Source: Paracoccaceae bacterium (GTDB lineage Bacteria; Pseudomonadota; Alphaproteobacteria; Rhodobacterales; Rhodobacteraceae). Taken from it: DNA of 34,973 bases. Location: positions 1-34,973 of the forward strand of contig JAABTI010000003.1 of the NCBI GenBank assembly GCA_011389955.1. Reading direction: 5' to 3'. The notes beneath the pieces were generated by a model. That model had not been told where the DNA came from. It saw only the letters and a list, made by a program, of their open reading frames with translations, and searched no databases. Below, in pieces: positions 9,248-19,467 of the stretch (position 1 is the stretch's first letter; the number at the start of each line of letters is the position of its first letter). A program made the translations under genes and the position numbers.

Positions 9248-10582
9248 TCAGTTCGAGGCGGCGCCGATGCCGGCCGGTTGTCCGACAATGACGAAGCTGA
9301 GCGCATCGGGGTCAAGCCGTTCCCGTGCGACCCGGTTGACGTCCTCTCGCGTGACGGCGCGCACGCGATCATTGCGGGTCTCGACATAATCGATGGGCAG
9401 GCCCTGCATCTGCATCCCGACGATGATGTTGGCGATGGGGCTGTTGCCGTCGAACCGCAGGGGATAGGCACCCGTCAGGTATGTCTTGGCGTCCTCGAGT
9501 TCCTGCTGGGTCACGCTGTCGCGTGAAATCCTGGCCCATTCCTCGCGGATCATGTCGGCCGCCTGCGCCATGGTTTCGTTACTCGATGCGACGGACCCCA
9601 TCCATAGCGTCGCCTGGTCGCGATCCGCCAGGTAGGTGCTGATCCCGTAGGTCAGGCCGCGTTTTTCGCGCAGTTCCTGCATCAGGCGGCTTTCGAACGA
9701 ACCGCCGCCCAGAATATGGTTGAGGATGTAGGCGGCAAAGAAGTCGGGATCGTCAAGCGTGACGCCCTTCTGCCCGAAAACCGCGACCGACTGGGGTGTT
9801 TGATACTCTATGACTTGCGTATCGCCATCGAACTCGGGCGTCGCCTTGGGCGGCAAGGGCGCCCCGTTTTCGGGCAGATCGCCCAGAAGATCATCCAGCA
9901 ACGCGGCAAGCCGATCGGCGGAAATATCACCGACCGCGCCAATATGGACCCGGTCGCGCGCCAGCGCGCCGGCGTGGGCCTTGACGATGTCCTGCCGGCT
10001 CAGGTCCGGCACGGTTTCCAGCGTGCCATTCGTCGGGATGGCATAGGGGTGATCGCCGAACACTTCCGCGTTGAACGCCTTGCGTGCCATGCGCCGCGGA
10101 TCATTGGCGGCAGAGCGCAGCTGCGACATGACCTGCGCGCGCACGCGCTCGATCGCCTCGGGATCAAACTGCGGATCAACCAGGCTCTGGCGCAGCAGGT
10201 CGATGGCCGCGTCGCGGTTTTCGGTCAGGAACCGCGCCGAGACACGCACCGCGTCCGAAGAGGTGTCATAGCTGAAAGACGCGGCAAGCGAATCGCGCGC
10301 GCGGGCGAGGGCGCGCGCGTCCATGTCCCCCGAGCCTTCCTCGATAAGGGCGCTCATCAGGTTGGTCGCGCCTGCCTTTTCGGGGCTGTCCAGTGCAGCA
10401 CCCCCGCGAAACCGGATTTCCAGCGCGGTGAAGGGAATATCGTGATTCTCGACCAGCCACGCGGTCAGGCCGCCGGGGGTTTCCACTTTCTGTATGTCTA
10501 CAGCGGCGCGCGCCCCCGGCGCGGCGAGCGTCAGCGCGGCGATCAGGACGGCAAAGAACGGGCCTGCGGTTTGGCGGATCAT
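9248..10582 (-). CDS. M16 family peptidase-like protein (probable non-catalytic partner)
   Basis: M16 fold (VETPGGLTAWLVENHDIPFTALEIRFRGGAALDSPEKAGATNLMSALIEEGSGDMDARAL); the HxxEH zinc motif is not evident, unlike the adjacent paralog. Confidence 0.85.
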   Translation of the reverse strand: MIRQTAGPFFAVLIAALTLAAPGARAAVDIQKVETPGGLTAWLVENHDIPFTALEIRFRGGAALDSPEKAGATNLMSALIEEGSGDMDARALARARDSLAASFSYDTSSDAVRVSARFLTENRDAAIDLLRQSLVDPQFDPEAIERVRAQVMSQLRSAANDPRRMARKAFNAEVFGDHPYAIPTNGTLETVPDLSRQDIVKAHAGALARDRVHIGAVGDISADRLAALLDDLLGDLPENGAPLPPKATPEFDGDTQVIEYQTPQSVAVFGQKGVTLDDPDFFAAYILNHILGGGSFESRLMQELREKRGLTYGISTYLADRDQATLWMGSVASSNETMAQAADMIREEWARISRDSVTQQELEDAKTYLTGAYPLRFDGNSPIANIIVGMQMQGLPIDYVETRNDRVRAVTREDVNRVARERLDPDALSFVIVGQPAGIGAASN

Positions 10583-11913
10583 TGCGTGACCTCCTCCTTG
10601 TCGAGCCAGCCGGTCACGGCGCGGCGCTTGTCGAGAACGTCGCGCGCGGCGGCCATGATATCGTCGGCGGTGACCGATTGTATGATCCCGGGCCAGGCCT
10701 GCACGTCTTCGACTGTCAGTCCCTGCGTCAATGCCCCGCCATATCGCCGCGCCAGCCGCTGCACATCGTCACGTTCGTAGATCTGGCCGGCACGCGCCTG
10801 TAGCTTGATGCGCTCCAGTTCTCGCGCATCGACGCCTTCGCGCATGAACTCGGCCAGGGCGGTATCCAGGGCCTCTTCGGCCTGCTGCAGGCTCACTCCC
10901 TCGGCCGGTACGACAACCATGTTGAACGTCGTCTCGTCCAGCGACCTGCCGCTGTAATAGGCGGCGGTATGGATCGCCACGGATGCATCGAACTGTAGCT
11001 TTTCGGCCAGCACGGAGGTCTGCCCGCCGCCAAGGATCTTGGCCAGTAGCGTCAGCGCCGCCGCCTTTTGCTGCGCGCCGCTGTCGCGTTCCGGCGCCAG
11101 GTACGAGCGGCTGACATAGGGCGTGCCCACGCGCGCGTCGCGCATGACAAGACGCCGTTCGGCCCTTTGCGGCGGCTCCTGCGGGCGGCTGCGCGGCGAC
11201 AGGTCCGTGTTGGCCGGAAGCGCACCATAGTGCTTTTCGGCCATGGTTCGGACCTCGTCGGGCGTTACGTCGCCCGCGACCACGAGGATCGCGTTGTTGG
11301 GGGCATAGAACGTGCGGTAGAAATCCAGCACCTGCTCGCGGCCCAGGGTCTCGATCTCGGCGCGCCACCCGATGATCGGAATGCCATAGGGATGGTTGAG
11401 GTATTGCGCCGCGCGCTTTTGCTCACGAAACAGCGCGCCGGGATCGTTTTCGACCCGCTGATTGCGCTCTTCGATGATCACGTTGCGTTCGGTCACGATA
11501 TCGGTGCCGGCCAGGCGCAGGTTCATCATGCGGTCCGCTTCCATCCGCATCATCATGTCCAGCCGGTCGGCGGCGATCCGTTGATAGTAGCCGGTGTAAT
11601 CCTGGCTGGTGAACGCGTTGTCGTTGCCGCCATGTCGGGCCACCGTGGCCGAGAACTCGCCGGGATCAAGCGTATCGGTGCCCTTGAACATGAGGTGTTC
11701 GAGGTAATGCGCGACGCCCGAGTCGCCCGGCGGCTCATCCGCCGCGCCGGCGCGGTACCAGACCATGTGCACGGCAACCGGGGCGCGATGATCCTCGATC
11801 ACCACGACATCCATGCCGTTATCCAGGGTGAAATCGGTGACCTGATCGTTGGCTGCCATCGCTGCGGGGGCGAAAAGGGTCAAACCCATCAGGGTCGCCA
11901 GGGCGCGCATCAT
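10579..11913 (-). CDS. M16 family zinc metallopeptidase
   Basis: HYLEHLMFKGT (HxxEH), signal peptide MMRALATLMGLTLFAPAAMA; ATGA overlap with the downstream M16 gene. Confidence 0.92.
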   Translation of the reverse strand: MMRALATLMGLTLFAPAAMAANDQVTDFTLDNGMDVVVIEDHRAPVAVHMVWYRAGAADEPPGDSGVAHYLEHLMFKGTDTLDPGEFSATVARHGGNDNAFTSQDYTGYYQRIAADRLDMMMRMEADRMMNLRLAGTDIVTERNVIIEERNQRVENDPGALFREQKRAAQYLNHPYGIPIIGWRAEIETLGREQVLDFYRTFYAPNNAILVVAGDVTPDEVRTMAEKHYGALPANTDLSPRSRPQEPPQRAERRLVMRDARVGTPYVSRSYLAPERDSGAQQKAAALTLLAKILGGGQTSVLAEKLQFDASVAIHTAAYYSGRSLDETTFNMVVVPAEGVSLQQAEEALDTALAEFMREGVDARELERIKLQARAGQIYERDDVQRLARRYGGALTQGLTVEDVQAWPGIIQSVTADDIMAAARDVLDKRRAVTGWLDKEEVTQ

Positions 11914-12009
11914 GCAAGAGCCTCCTCTAAGTCGTGGCGGTGATCGTCCTGCATAGATACGGGCTCTTGCCAGCGCTTCAAGGCGCCTGACAGTTATGTG
12001 AGCGCGCCC

Positions 12010-12534
12010 TTATCCCCCGGGCGGGGCCGAGGGCGTCTCTACCCCGAGCTGGCGAAAGCGTTGCAAGGCCGCGTAAGGATCCAGAACCTGCGGCTTGTAG
12101 GCCTGCTTGTAGCGGTCGGTATTGGCGATCTTGATTCCCGTGAAGCGCCCGCGCCGACGGCGGAATTCCGCGTCTTCGGCGGCAACCGTCTGGCGGATGT
12201 TGCCGGGCACCCCGTAACGGGTGACGTGCTGAACCAGGGCGCCGTCGGTCTGCGGGACCGCTCCGCCCTCGTTCCGGGCCGACCTGCGCCCGCCAAGGGT
12301 GGCGACGGCATCACCGACGGGGTCCTGATCCGTGCGGTTGCCCTGGCCCGGTGCGGGGGGCGGCAACTGGGACAGATTGCCGGGTGTTTCCAACGGCTTT
12401 CCGGGGATAACCGAAAATTCGTCAGGCCCTTTGCCCGGTGGCTGCAGGTTCCGCAGCTCGGGTGGTGTTCCGTCCCCCGAGCAGGCCGCAACCAGCAGAC
12501 CTGCTAACAAGATCATCGCGCGCGGCATCCGCAT
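12010..12534 (-). CDS. DUF3035-type predicted lipoprotein
   Basis: MRMPRAMILLAGLLVAACSGDG lipobox (LVAAC); PPELRNLQPPGKGPDEFSVIPGKPLETP; start reassigned to 12534. Confidence 0.8.
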   Translation of the reverse strand: MRMPRAMILLAGLLVAACSGDGTPPELRNLQPPGKGPDEFSVIPGKPLETPGNLSQLPPPAPGQGNRTDQDPVGDAVATLGGRRSARNEGGAVPQTDGALVQHVTRYGVPGNIRQTVAAEDAEFRRRRGRFTGIKIANTDRYKQAYKPQVLDPYAALQRFRQLGVETPSAPPGG

Positions 12535-12587
12535 TGCCACCCTCCTGATTTCTTCGCCCTCAGACTTAGCGGATCGAGAGGCGGGCG

Positions 12588-13058
12588 TCACGGGGCCTTT
12601 TTGCTCCCGGCGAAAAACACCAATCCCAGTGCACCGACGAAAATCGCTGCATCCGCCAGGTTGAAGGCATACGGATTGGCGAGTCCGCAGCAAGACATGT
12701 TAAGGAAATCCGCCACCGCCCCGTAAAGGATGCGATCCACCACGTTGCCCAGCGCCCCACCTACCAGCAGACCCGCTGAAACCATGCCGATGCGTCCGGG
12801 CGGATCGCTATGCACCCACCAAAGCACCGCGCCGGAAATCAACAGCGCCAGCGCGATCAGCGCCCAGCGCATCACGTCGCTATCCTGCGAGAACAGGCCG
12901 AAATTGATACCGGTATTCCACGCCATCCTCAGGTTGAGGTATGGCGGGACCACGTCGATCCGGCCCAGCTCGTTGAGGCCCATCCAGTGTACGACAAGGT
13001 ATTTCGTGGCCTGATCGGCCAGAAAAACCCAAAAGCCAATCCAGAAAACCACCCACAT
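12588..13058 (-). CDS. lspA: lipoprotein signal peptidase (signal peptidase II)
   Basis: [59 protein letters not shown] (catalytic Asp pair). Confidence 0.95.
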   Translation of the reverse strand: MWVVFWIGFWVFLADQATKYLVVHWMGLNELGRIDVVPPYLNLRMAWNTGINFGLFSQDSDVMRWALIALALLISGAVLWWVHSDPPGRIGMVSAGLLVGGALGNVVDRILYGAVADFLNMSCCGLANPYAFNLADAAIFVGALGLVFFAGSKKAP

Positions 13059-13085
13059 GATTGCGTGCCTCTCTTGCGCCCGGCA

Positions 13086-14675
13086 TCAGTGCCGGAAATG
13101 GCGCATCCCGGTAAATACCATCGCCAGACCCGCCTCGTCGGCGGCTGCGATCACTTCGTCGTCACGCATCGACCCACCGGGCTGAATCACCGCCGTGGCC
13201 CCGGCCTCGGCGGCGGTCAGCAGCCCGTCGGGAAAGGGAAAGAACGCGTCGGACGCCACCACCGAGCCCTGCGTCAGCGGCCCCGGCAGCTTCAGCGCCT
13301 CGGCCATGTCCTCGGCCTTGCGCGCGGCAATGCGGCAACTGTCCACGCGGCTCATCTGTCCCGCGCCGACGCCGACGGTCGCGCCGTCCCGGACATAGAC
13401 GATGGCGTTGGATTTCACGTGCTTCGCCACGCGCCAGGCAAACAGCATGTCGGACATTTCCCGGTCATCGGGCGCGCGCTTGGTCACGACCTTCAGGTCG
13501 CTCATGTCCAGGTGGCCGTTATCCTTGTCCTGCACCAGGAAGCCGCCGGATACCTGCCGATAGCTCAGCGCAGGCGTCGCCGGGTTGGCAAGGCCCGGGG
13601 TGACCAGCAGGCGCATGTTCTTCTTCAGGGCGAACAGATCCTTGGCATCCTGATCAGCGCCCGGCGCGATCACCACCTCGGTGAAGATCGAAGAGATTTC
13701 CTGCGCCGTCTCAAGGTCGAGCTTGAAGTTCAGCGCCACGATACCGCCAAAGGCACTGGTGCGATCACAGTCGAAGGCACGCGTATATGCTTCCTTCAGG
13801 GTCGCACCCCGCGCCACGCCGCAGGGATTGGCGTGCTTGATGATGGCGCAGGCCGGGCCATCCTTGGGCAGGAATTCACTGACCAGTTCGAACGCCGCGT
13901 CGGTATCGTTGATGTTGTTGTAGCTCAGTTCCTTCCCCTGCACCTGCTCGGCGGTCGCTACGCCGGCCCGGCCAGACCCGTCCAGGTAGAACGCCGCGCC
14001 CTGGTGCGGGTTCTCGCCATAGCGCAGGGTCTGCGCCAGTTGCCCCGCAATCGCGCGGCGTCGCGGCGCCGTCTGCCCCGTGGCTTCGGCCATCCAGTTC
14101 GATACCGCCGCGTCGTAGGCTGCGGTGCGGGCATAGGCCGTCTGCGCCAGCTTGCGGCGGAATTTGGGGCAGGTCGCGCCGTCATGCTGATCCATGTCCT
14201 CGATCAGGCTTTCGTAATCGGCCACGTCCACCACCACGTTGACGAATGCGTGGTTCTTGGCCGCCGCGCGAATCATCGCCGGGCCGCCGATGTCGATATT
14301 CTCGATGCAGGTGTCATAATCGGCACCCTCGGCGATGGTCTTCTCGAACGGATACAGGTTGACCACCAGCAGGTCGATCTGCGGAATTCCATGCGCGGTC
14401 ATCGCGCTGACATGCGCGTCGTTGTCGCGCAGCGCCAACAGCCCGCCATGCACCGCCGGGTGCAGGGTTTTCACGCGGCCGTCCATCATCTCGGGAAAGC
14501 CGGTGATATCCGAGACGTCCCGCACCGCCAGGTCCGCGTCGCGCATCGCCTTCGCCGTACCCCCCGTCGAGATCAGCTCGACCCCCCGCGCATCCAGTGC
14601 GCGCGCCAGCTCGATCAGGCCGGTCTTGTCGGATACGGAAATCAGCGCGCGGCGCAGCTTGGTCATCTCGGTCAT
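13086..14675 (-). CDS. purH: bifunctional AICAR formyltransferase / IMP cyclohydrolase
   Basis: [66 protein letters not shown]. Confidence 0.97.
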   Translation of the reverse strand: MTEMTKLRRALISVSDKTGLIELARALDARGVELISTGGTAKAMRDADLAVRDVSDITGFPEMMDGRVKTLHPAVHGGLLALRDNDAHVSAMTAHGIPQIDLLVVNLYPFEKTIAEGADYDTCIENIDIGGPAMIRAAAKNHAFVNVVVDVADYESLIEDMDQHDGATCPKFRRKLAQTAYARTAAYDAAVSNWMAEATGQTAPRRRAIAGQLAQTLRYGENPHQGAAFYLDGSGRAGVATAEQVQGKELSYNNINDTDAAFELVSEFLPKDGPACAIIKHANPCGVARGATLKEAYTRAFDCDRTSAFGGIVALNFKLDLETAQEISSIFTEVVIAPGADQDAKDLFALKKNMRLLVTPGLANPATPALSYRQVSGGFLVQDKDNGHLDMSDLKVVTKRAPDDREMSDMLFAWRVAKHVKSNAIVYVRDGATVGVGAGQMSRVDSCRIAARKAEDMAEALKLPGPLTQGSVVASDAFFPFPDGLLTAAEAGATAVIQPGGSMRDDEVIAAADEAGLAMVFTGMRHFRH

Positions 14676-14696
14676 GTGTCTGCTTCCCGGATAGGT

Positions 14697-16436
14697 TCAG
14701 GTGCTCAGGTCCATTTCTTCCCGGTTCAGATCGCGAATGCTGATCGGCGTGTCCTGCGCCTTGGCCAGCGACCACCGGGTGCGTGTCGCATAATCCATTG
14801 CGCGTCCGGATAAAACGACTTGTTTGGTCGCACGCGGTCGCAAACGCCCGTTTTCGAGGTAAACACTGGGTTCCAGCCCCAGTTCCAGCGCTCCGTCATG
14901 GCGGAATATCCAGATTTCCCCACTCTTGAGCGCCATCGACACCGCCGTGCCGCCAAGATCCAGCGACGGTTCCACATCCGGGTGCAGGTGAAATCGTATC
15001 TGGAATGGTATTCCTTCAAGGCGAGTTTCGTCCAGCGCCCTGTCGAAGCGGCGCTTGTGGGGTTCCTCGATCGCCAGCAACAGGTCTTCGCCCAACATTC
15101 CGCGCCCCTCGAATGTCAGTTCGATGGTGCGCGCGTGGGTCAGGCCGTGCGTGCTCAGATAGCCGTCATGCCCGCCCTGGAACCGGATGCCGTCGGGCGC
15201 ATGGCTTATCTCCACGGGCACCGAGCTTGGCGCATCCGTCAGCCATTCGCCCCGCGTGCGGCCGGTGCCCAACCGGGCGCTGGAATATCCCGCCAACGCC
15301 AATGTAGAATGGCTCGCCGTGGCGCGCCCGGCGCGACGCCATTCCGCGCCGAAGCTGGCGCCCGAACCGCAGTTGACGATCACCGGCCGCCTGCCCGAGG
15401 TCAGCTCGAACGCCAGCGTCGAGGCATGGGCGTGGCGCGACGCGGCGCCGACGGGCGGGGCGGCGGCATCGACGATAACGCTGGTGCGACCCGCGCTCAG
15501 GCGGGCATAGCCCATGGACAACCCCCCGGGCACGCGCCGGCCGCGGGTGCCCGAGGCCGTCAGCGCCATGTCCAGCAACCCTTCGGCGCCCCGCCCGCCA
15601 CCGTGAAACCGCGCCAGCCCGCCATCGGCATGGCGCAAGGTGCGCAGTGCGGGCGCAATACGCTCGATCGCTTCCAGATGATCGGGCATCGCGGTCTTGC
15701 CATCCTCCGATAGCGCCGCCGACGCCCAGGTCAGCAGCGTGAACACCTCCAGCAATTCTTCCGGGTTGCGGGTGGGGATGCCGCCCTGGTCGTCAACCTG
15801 CGCGCGGCTTTCGCGGGTCAGCGCACGGATTGCGGGGCCGGTCAGGCCCGACATGCCCTGCAACGACAATCCGGCATATAAAAGCCCCGTGATCGCCTCG
15901 AACCGGGGCAGGCCGGGTGCCGCCGACTGCCAGCGTCGGCCCAGAAAGATCGCCTGGTGCGCCAGCGCGCGGTAGAACGCCTGCGCCTGTTCGCTGTCCT
16001 GGCCCCTGAGCAGGAACAGGGCGTGGTGAATCCACCGGATCATGCGCCGGCCGGTCAGTTCGGGCGTCCATCCCGGGCCGCGCCCGTCGTCATAGCGCGC
16101 AATCCACTCCCACAGCCATGCTTGCGCCCGCGCCCGCGCGGCCGGATCACCGACCGCGGCCAGATCGTCGAGCCAGCGAAACCCGTGCAGCGCATCGGCG
16201 TAATCGGCGTCCGGCGGCGTGATATCCCATAGGGACCGGCCCGGCGCCTCGACCAGGTGCCCGGAAAACAGGTAGTTACCGGCAAGGAGTTGCCGCCCCC
16301 GCGCGTATGACCCGATCGTGCGCGGTTCCGGTTGGCTGACGAACCCGGTGGCGGGGCGCGCAATACTGCTCGCCCGCGCATGCAGGCGGTTCATCCAGCG
16401 CGCGAGCCGCGCCGAAACGCTGTTGGGTGTGGGCAT
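14697..16436 (-). CDS. heparinase II/III family protein
   Basis: Alpha-barrel region (WDITPPDADYADALHGFRWLDDLAA, RRMIRWIHHALFLL) and C-terminal heparinase II/III region (HAHASTLAFELTSGRRPVIVNCGSGA); start taken as MPTPNSVSARLARW, the upstream ATG at 16520 is possible. Confidence 0.82.
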   Translation of the reverse strand: MPTPNSVSARLARWMNRLHARASSIARPATGFVSQPEPRTIGSYARGRQLLAGNYLFSGHLVEAPGRSLWDITPPDADYADALHGFRWLDDLAAVGDPAARARAQAWLWEWIARYDDGRGPGWTPELTGRRMIRWIHHALFLLRGQDSEQAQAFYRALAHQAIFLGRRWQSAAPGLPRFEAITGLLYAGLSLQGMSGLTGPAIRALTRESRAQVDDQGGIPTRNPEELLEVFTLLTWASAALSEDGKTAMPDHLEAIERIAPALRTLRHADGGLARFHGGGRGAEGLLDMALTASGTRGRRVPGGLSMGYARLSAGRTSVIVDAAAPPVGAASRHAHASTLAFELTSGRRPVIVNCGSGASFGAEWRRAGRATASHSTLALAGYSSARLGTGRTRGEWLTDAPSSVPVEISHAPDGIRFQGGHDGYLSTHGLTHARTIELTFEGRGMLGEDLLLAIEEPHKRRFDRALDETRLEGIPFQIRFHLHPDVEPSLDLGGTAVSMALKSGEIWIFRHDGALELGLEPSVYLENGRLRPRATKQVVLSGRAMDYATRTRWSLAKAQDTPISIRDLNREEMDLST

Positions 16437-16603
16437 CTGCACGGGCCTCTCACGCACTTGCGGCGTCTTGGTCCGATCATACCCCTCGGCGTGCCGCCTG
16501 TCACCCGTGTTGTCGCGCATGATGCCCGGGGCCTGTCTGGCCCCGTCGCTCCGGCTGCGTCCGGCCGCCCGGGGGGCGTTTCCGGCATCACGCAGACCGG
16601 CCT

Positions 16604-17872
16604 TCAGCGGGTGAGCACGGCGATGTAGAACCCGTCCATGCCGCCCAACTCGGGCCAGTAGTCAGGACGCAGCCGCAAACCGCCCTCCGGGGTGATCCAG
16701 TCGGGCGTCAGCCCGGGCAGATCCAGCGCCCCTGCATCGACGACGGCAAGGCCGGGATGGCGCGCCAGCGCCTCTTCGACCTGGCATTCGCCCTCATCGG
16801 GTAGCAGTGAACAGGTGCAGTAGATCAGCCGCCCGCCCGGTGCCAGCAGGCCGAGGGCGCGATCGATCATGCGCGCCTGCAACTCCATCAGTTCCGCGTA
16901 GTTCGAGCCGTCCTGCGCATGTGGCAGGTCCGGGTGGCGGCGAATCGTACCCGTGGCCGAGCATGGCGCATCCAGCAGTATCGCGTCATACCGCCCCTCA
17001 TGCGTCAGCGCGTCGCCGATCACGGTCCTCGCCTCCAGCCCCGTGCGCGCAAGGTTGTCCGTCACACGCTCCATCCGGGCGGGCGAGATATCCAGCGCGG
17101 TCACCGCCGCGCCCGCGGCGGCCAGTTGCATCGTCTTGCCGCCCGGCGCGGCGCACATGTCCAGCACCCGTTCGCCCGGCTTGGGGGCCAGGATGCGCGC
17201 GGGAATGGCCGCGGCGGCGTCCTGCACCCACCATTGCCCGGCGTCGAACCCGGGCAGGCCCGAAACCTGCCCGCCCTGCGACAACCTGATCGTGCCGGTC
17301 GGCAATAGCGCACCGTCCAGCATCCGTGCCACGGCGGCGGGATCGTCACGCGCGGTGATGTCCAGCGGCGCACCGGCGAAATGCGCCGCCTCCATCGCGG
17401 CGACGGTGGGCGCGCCATAGGCATCGGCCAGCGGCGCGCGCAGCCATTTGGGCAGGCGCGGCACGCGCAGCTTGGCCCATGCCGCCGGCCCCTCGGCGGC
17501 GATCTTGCGCAACACCGCGTTGACCAGCCCCTTCATCGGGGCGCGGCGCTTGTCGGCGGCGACGATCGATACCGCGTCATTGACCACACCGTGCGCATCG
17601 CCGCCGCGGCAGATTTCCACCGTGGACAGCCGCAGCACGTTGCGCACATGCAGCGGCGGCGCCTTGCGCAGGTGACGCGACAGCAAACGGTCGGCCCGCT
17701 CCAGCCCGCGCAGAGTGTCCAGCGCAAGACGCTGCGCGCGGGCGCGGTCGGCCGGGTCCAGCCGTTGCAGCGCGCCACCGGCCAGCGCCTCGGGCATCAA
17801 GCGCCCGTCGCCCAGCACCTGATCCAGCAGGAAAACGGCGCTGGCGCGCGGGCTGGGATCGGGCGATGTCAT
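16604..17872 (-). CDS. rsmB: RsmB/NOP-family rRNA cytosine-C5 methyltransferase with NusB-like N-terminal domain
   Basis: VLDMCAAPGGKTMQLAA, LLDAPCSATGTIRRHPD, LIYCTCSLLPDEGECQVEE. Confidence 0.9.
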   Translation of the reverse strand: MTSPDPSPRASAVFLLDQVLGDGRLMPEALAGGALQRLDPADRARAQRLALDTLRGLERADRLLSRHLRKAPPLHVRNVLRLSTVEICRGGDAHGVVNDAVSIVAADKRRAPMKGLVNAVLRKIAAEGPAAWAKLRVPRLPKWLRAPLADAYGAPTVAAMEAAHFAGAPLDITARDDPAAVARMLDGALLPTGTIRLSQGGQVSGLPGFDAGQWWVQDAAAAIPARILAPKPGERVLDMCAAPGGKTMQLAAAGAAVTALDISPARMERVTDNLARTGLEARTVIGDALTHEGRYDAILLDAPCSATGTIRRHPDLPHAQDGSNYAELMELQARMIDRALGLLAPGGRLIYCTCSLLPDEGECQVEEALARHPGLAVVDAGALDLPGLTPDWITPEGGLRLRPDYWPELGGMDGFYIAVLTR

Positions 17873-17882
17873 GGCGTGGTCC

Positions 17883-17910
17883 TTGCTCTGGCTCGGAGCA
17901 GGCGTATATC
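17883..17910 (+). promoter_or_regulatory. candidate promoter for the DUF1674 gene
   Basis: TTGCTC - 16 bp - TATATC, about 30 bp upstream of the ATG at 17940; by eye only. Confidence 0.3.
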
Positions 17911-17939
17911 AACAGGTGTAGCAGTAAGGAAGCCATGCC

Positions 17940-18116
17940 ATGAGCGACGCCGAAAAATCCCTTCCCCCCGCCGCCAAGCGCGCGCTTGCCGAAGCCGAGG
18001 CGCGCCGCAAGGCAAAGGACGCGGCGCAGCCCCCCAAGGAACTGGGCGGCCGCGACGGACCTGAGCCCGTGCGCTACGGCGACTGGGAAAAAAAGGGCAT
18101 CGCGATAGATTTCTGA
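17940..18116 (+). CDS. DUF1674 protein, SDHAF4 (succinate dehydrogenase assembly factor 4)-like, 58 aa
   Basis: Hand translation MSDAEKSLPPAAKRALAEAEARRKAKDAAQPPKELGGRDGPEPVRYGDWEKKGIAIDF*; C-terminal GPEPxRYGDWEKKGIAIDF is the family signature; not in the ORF track (<60 aa). Confidence 0.88.
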   Translation: MSDAEKSLPPAAKRALAEAEARRKAKDAAQPPKELGGRDGPEPVRYGDWEKKGIAIDF

Positions 18117-18125
18117 TTGCCTGCC

Positions 18126-18497
18126 TCACTCAAGACGCAGGTCGGCCGAATCGCCTTGGCCCCGGTCGGCGATGAATCGCAGGTTGCGCCCGTCGTACAG
18201 AACCACCTGGCAATTGAGGCCAAGCTCGCGGTTCCCCCACGCCATTTCCCGGCAGAAATACCCGTCTTGCCAGCGCCACGCGCCGGTGACCGCGCGGCCC
18301 AGGGCGCGCCCTTCGATGCGCCCGTTGCCGCGCACCTGCAACGTGATGCCGAAACGCCGCAGGTCACGCCCGTCAACCAGCGTTTCAAAGGTCTGTTCGC
18401 TGCGGATGGGTTTGAACTCCTCCGCCATCGCGGCATCGGGCGACAGGGCCGCCCCCATGGCCGCCGCTATGCAGAATCGGGCGAAACAACGTTTCAT
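18126..18497 (-). CDS. small secreted protein of unknown function
   Basis: Signal peptide MKRCFARFCIAAAMGAALSPDAAMA then EEFKPIRSEQTFETLVDGRDLRRFGITLQVRGNGRIEGRALGRAVTGAWRWQDGYFCREM; adjacent to dapB. Confidence 0.75.
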   Translation of the reverse strand: MKRCFARFCIAAAMGAALSPDAAMAEEFKPIRSEQTFETLVDGRDLRRFGITLQVRGNGRIEGRALGRAVTGAWRWQDGYFCREMAWGNRELGLNCQVVLYDGRNLRFIADRGQGDSADLRLE

Positions 18498-18561
18498 TCG
18501 CGCCTCCCGGCGTCATCGTGTCACGCCAAGGCTACGCGCCGGGCGGGGAAGCGGATCAGAT

Positions 18562-19380
18562 TCAGCCGTCCCGAAGGCCAAGCACATCGAGCATGTCGTA
18601 TTCGCCGGGTGCCTTGTCCTGGCCCCACAGCGCCGCCTTCAGCGCACCGCGCGCGAACACCGCGCGGTCGGTGGCGACGTGGCGCAGGGTGATACGCTCG
18701 CCCGTGCCGGCGAACAGGACATCGTGTTCGCCCACGATGTCGCCGCCGCGAATCGCCGTGAACCCGATATCGCCGCGCCGGCGCGCCCCGGTCATGCCGT
18801 CGCGGCCGGCGTCGCGCACATCGGCCAGGCGCACGCCGCGCCCCTGCGCCGCCGCCTCGCCCAGCATCAGCGCGGTGCCCGAGGGCGCATCGACCTTGCG
18901 GTTGTGATGCGCCTCGATCACCTCGATGTCGAAATCTTCGTCAAGCGCGGCTGCCACCCGTTTCGTCAGTTGAACCAACAGGTTGACTCCCAGGCTCATG
19001 TTGCCCGCACGGATGATCGGCGCGTGGCGGGCGGCGGCGTTGATGCGGGTCAGGTCGTCATCGGACAGGCCGGTGGTGCCGATCACGTGCACGGCGCGCG
19101 CCTGGGCGGCCAGCGCCGCGAATTCCACCGTGGCGGCGGGCGCGGTGAAATCGATCACCGCCTGCGCGCGGGCCAGCGCCTCCAGCGCGTCATCGGTGAC
19201 CGTCACGCCCAGCGCCGCACCGCCCATCGCGGTGCCGACATCCTGCCCGATCCAGTCATGGCCGGACCGCTCGATCGCGCCCACCAAACGCGCGCGGGGG
19301 CTTTGCGCGATGGTGTCCACCAGCATCCGGCCCATCCGGCCCGATACGCCCGTAGTGACGATTCCCGGCAGTTCTGTCAT
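18562..19380 (-). CDS. dapB: 4-hydroxy-tetrahydrodipicolinate reductase
   Basis: [57 protein letters not shown]. Confidence 0.96.
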   Translation of the reverse strand: MTELPGIVTTGVSGRMGRMLVDTIAQSPRARLVGAIERSGHDWIGQDVGTAMGGAALGVTVTDDALEALARAQAVIDFTAPAATVEFAALAAQARAVHVIGTTGLSDDDLTRINAAARHAPIIRAGNMSLGVNLLVQLTKRVAAALDEDFDIEVIEAHHNRKVDAPSGTALMLGEAAAQGRGVRLADVRDAGRDGMTGARRRGDIGFTAIRGGDIVGEHDVLFAGTGERITLRHVATDRAVFARGALKAALWGQDKAPGEYDMLDVLGLRDG

Positions 19381-19467
19381 TGCCTCGCTCCTTTTCGCGG
19401 TTCACAGCCCTGATAGCGAAGCACACCACGCTTGGCAAAGGCCGGCTGAACCCTTAGATGCGCACCC

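Noticed and set aside
12810-14813. 667-aa plus-strand ORF antisense to lspA/purH
   Set aside because: Shadow frame of well-supported genes; low-complexity H/R/G/Q composition
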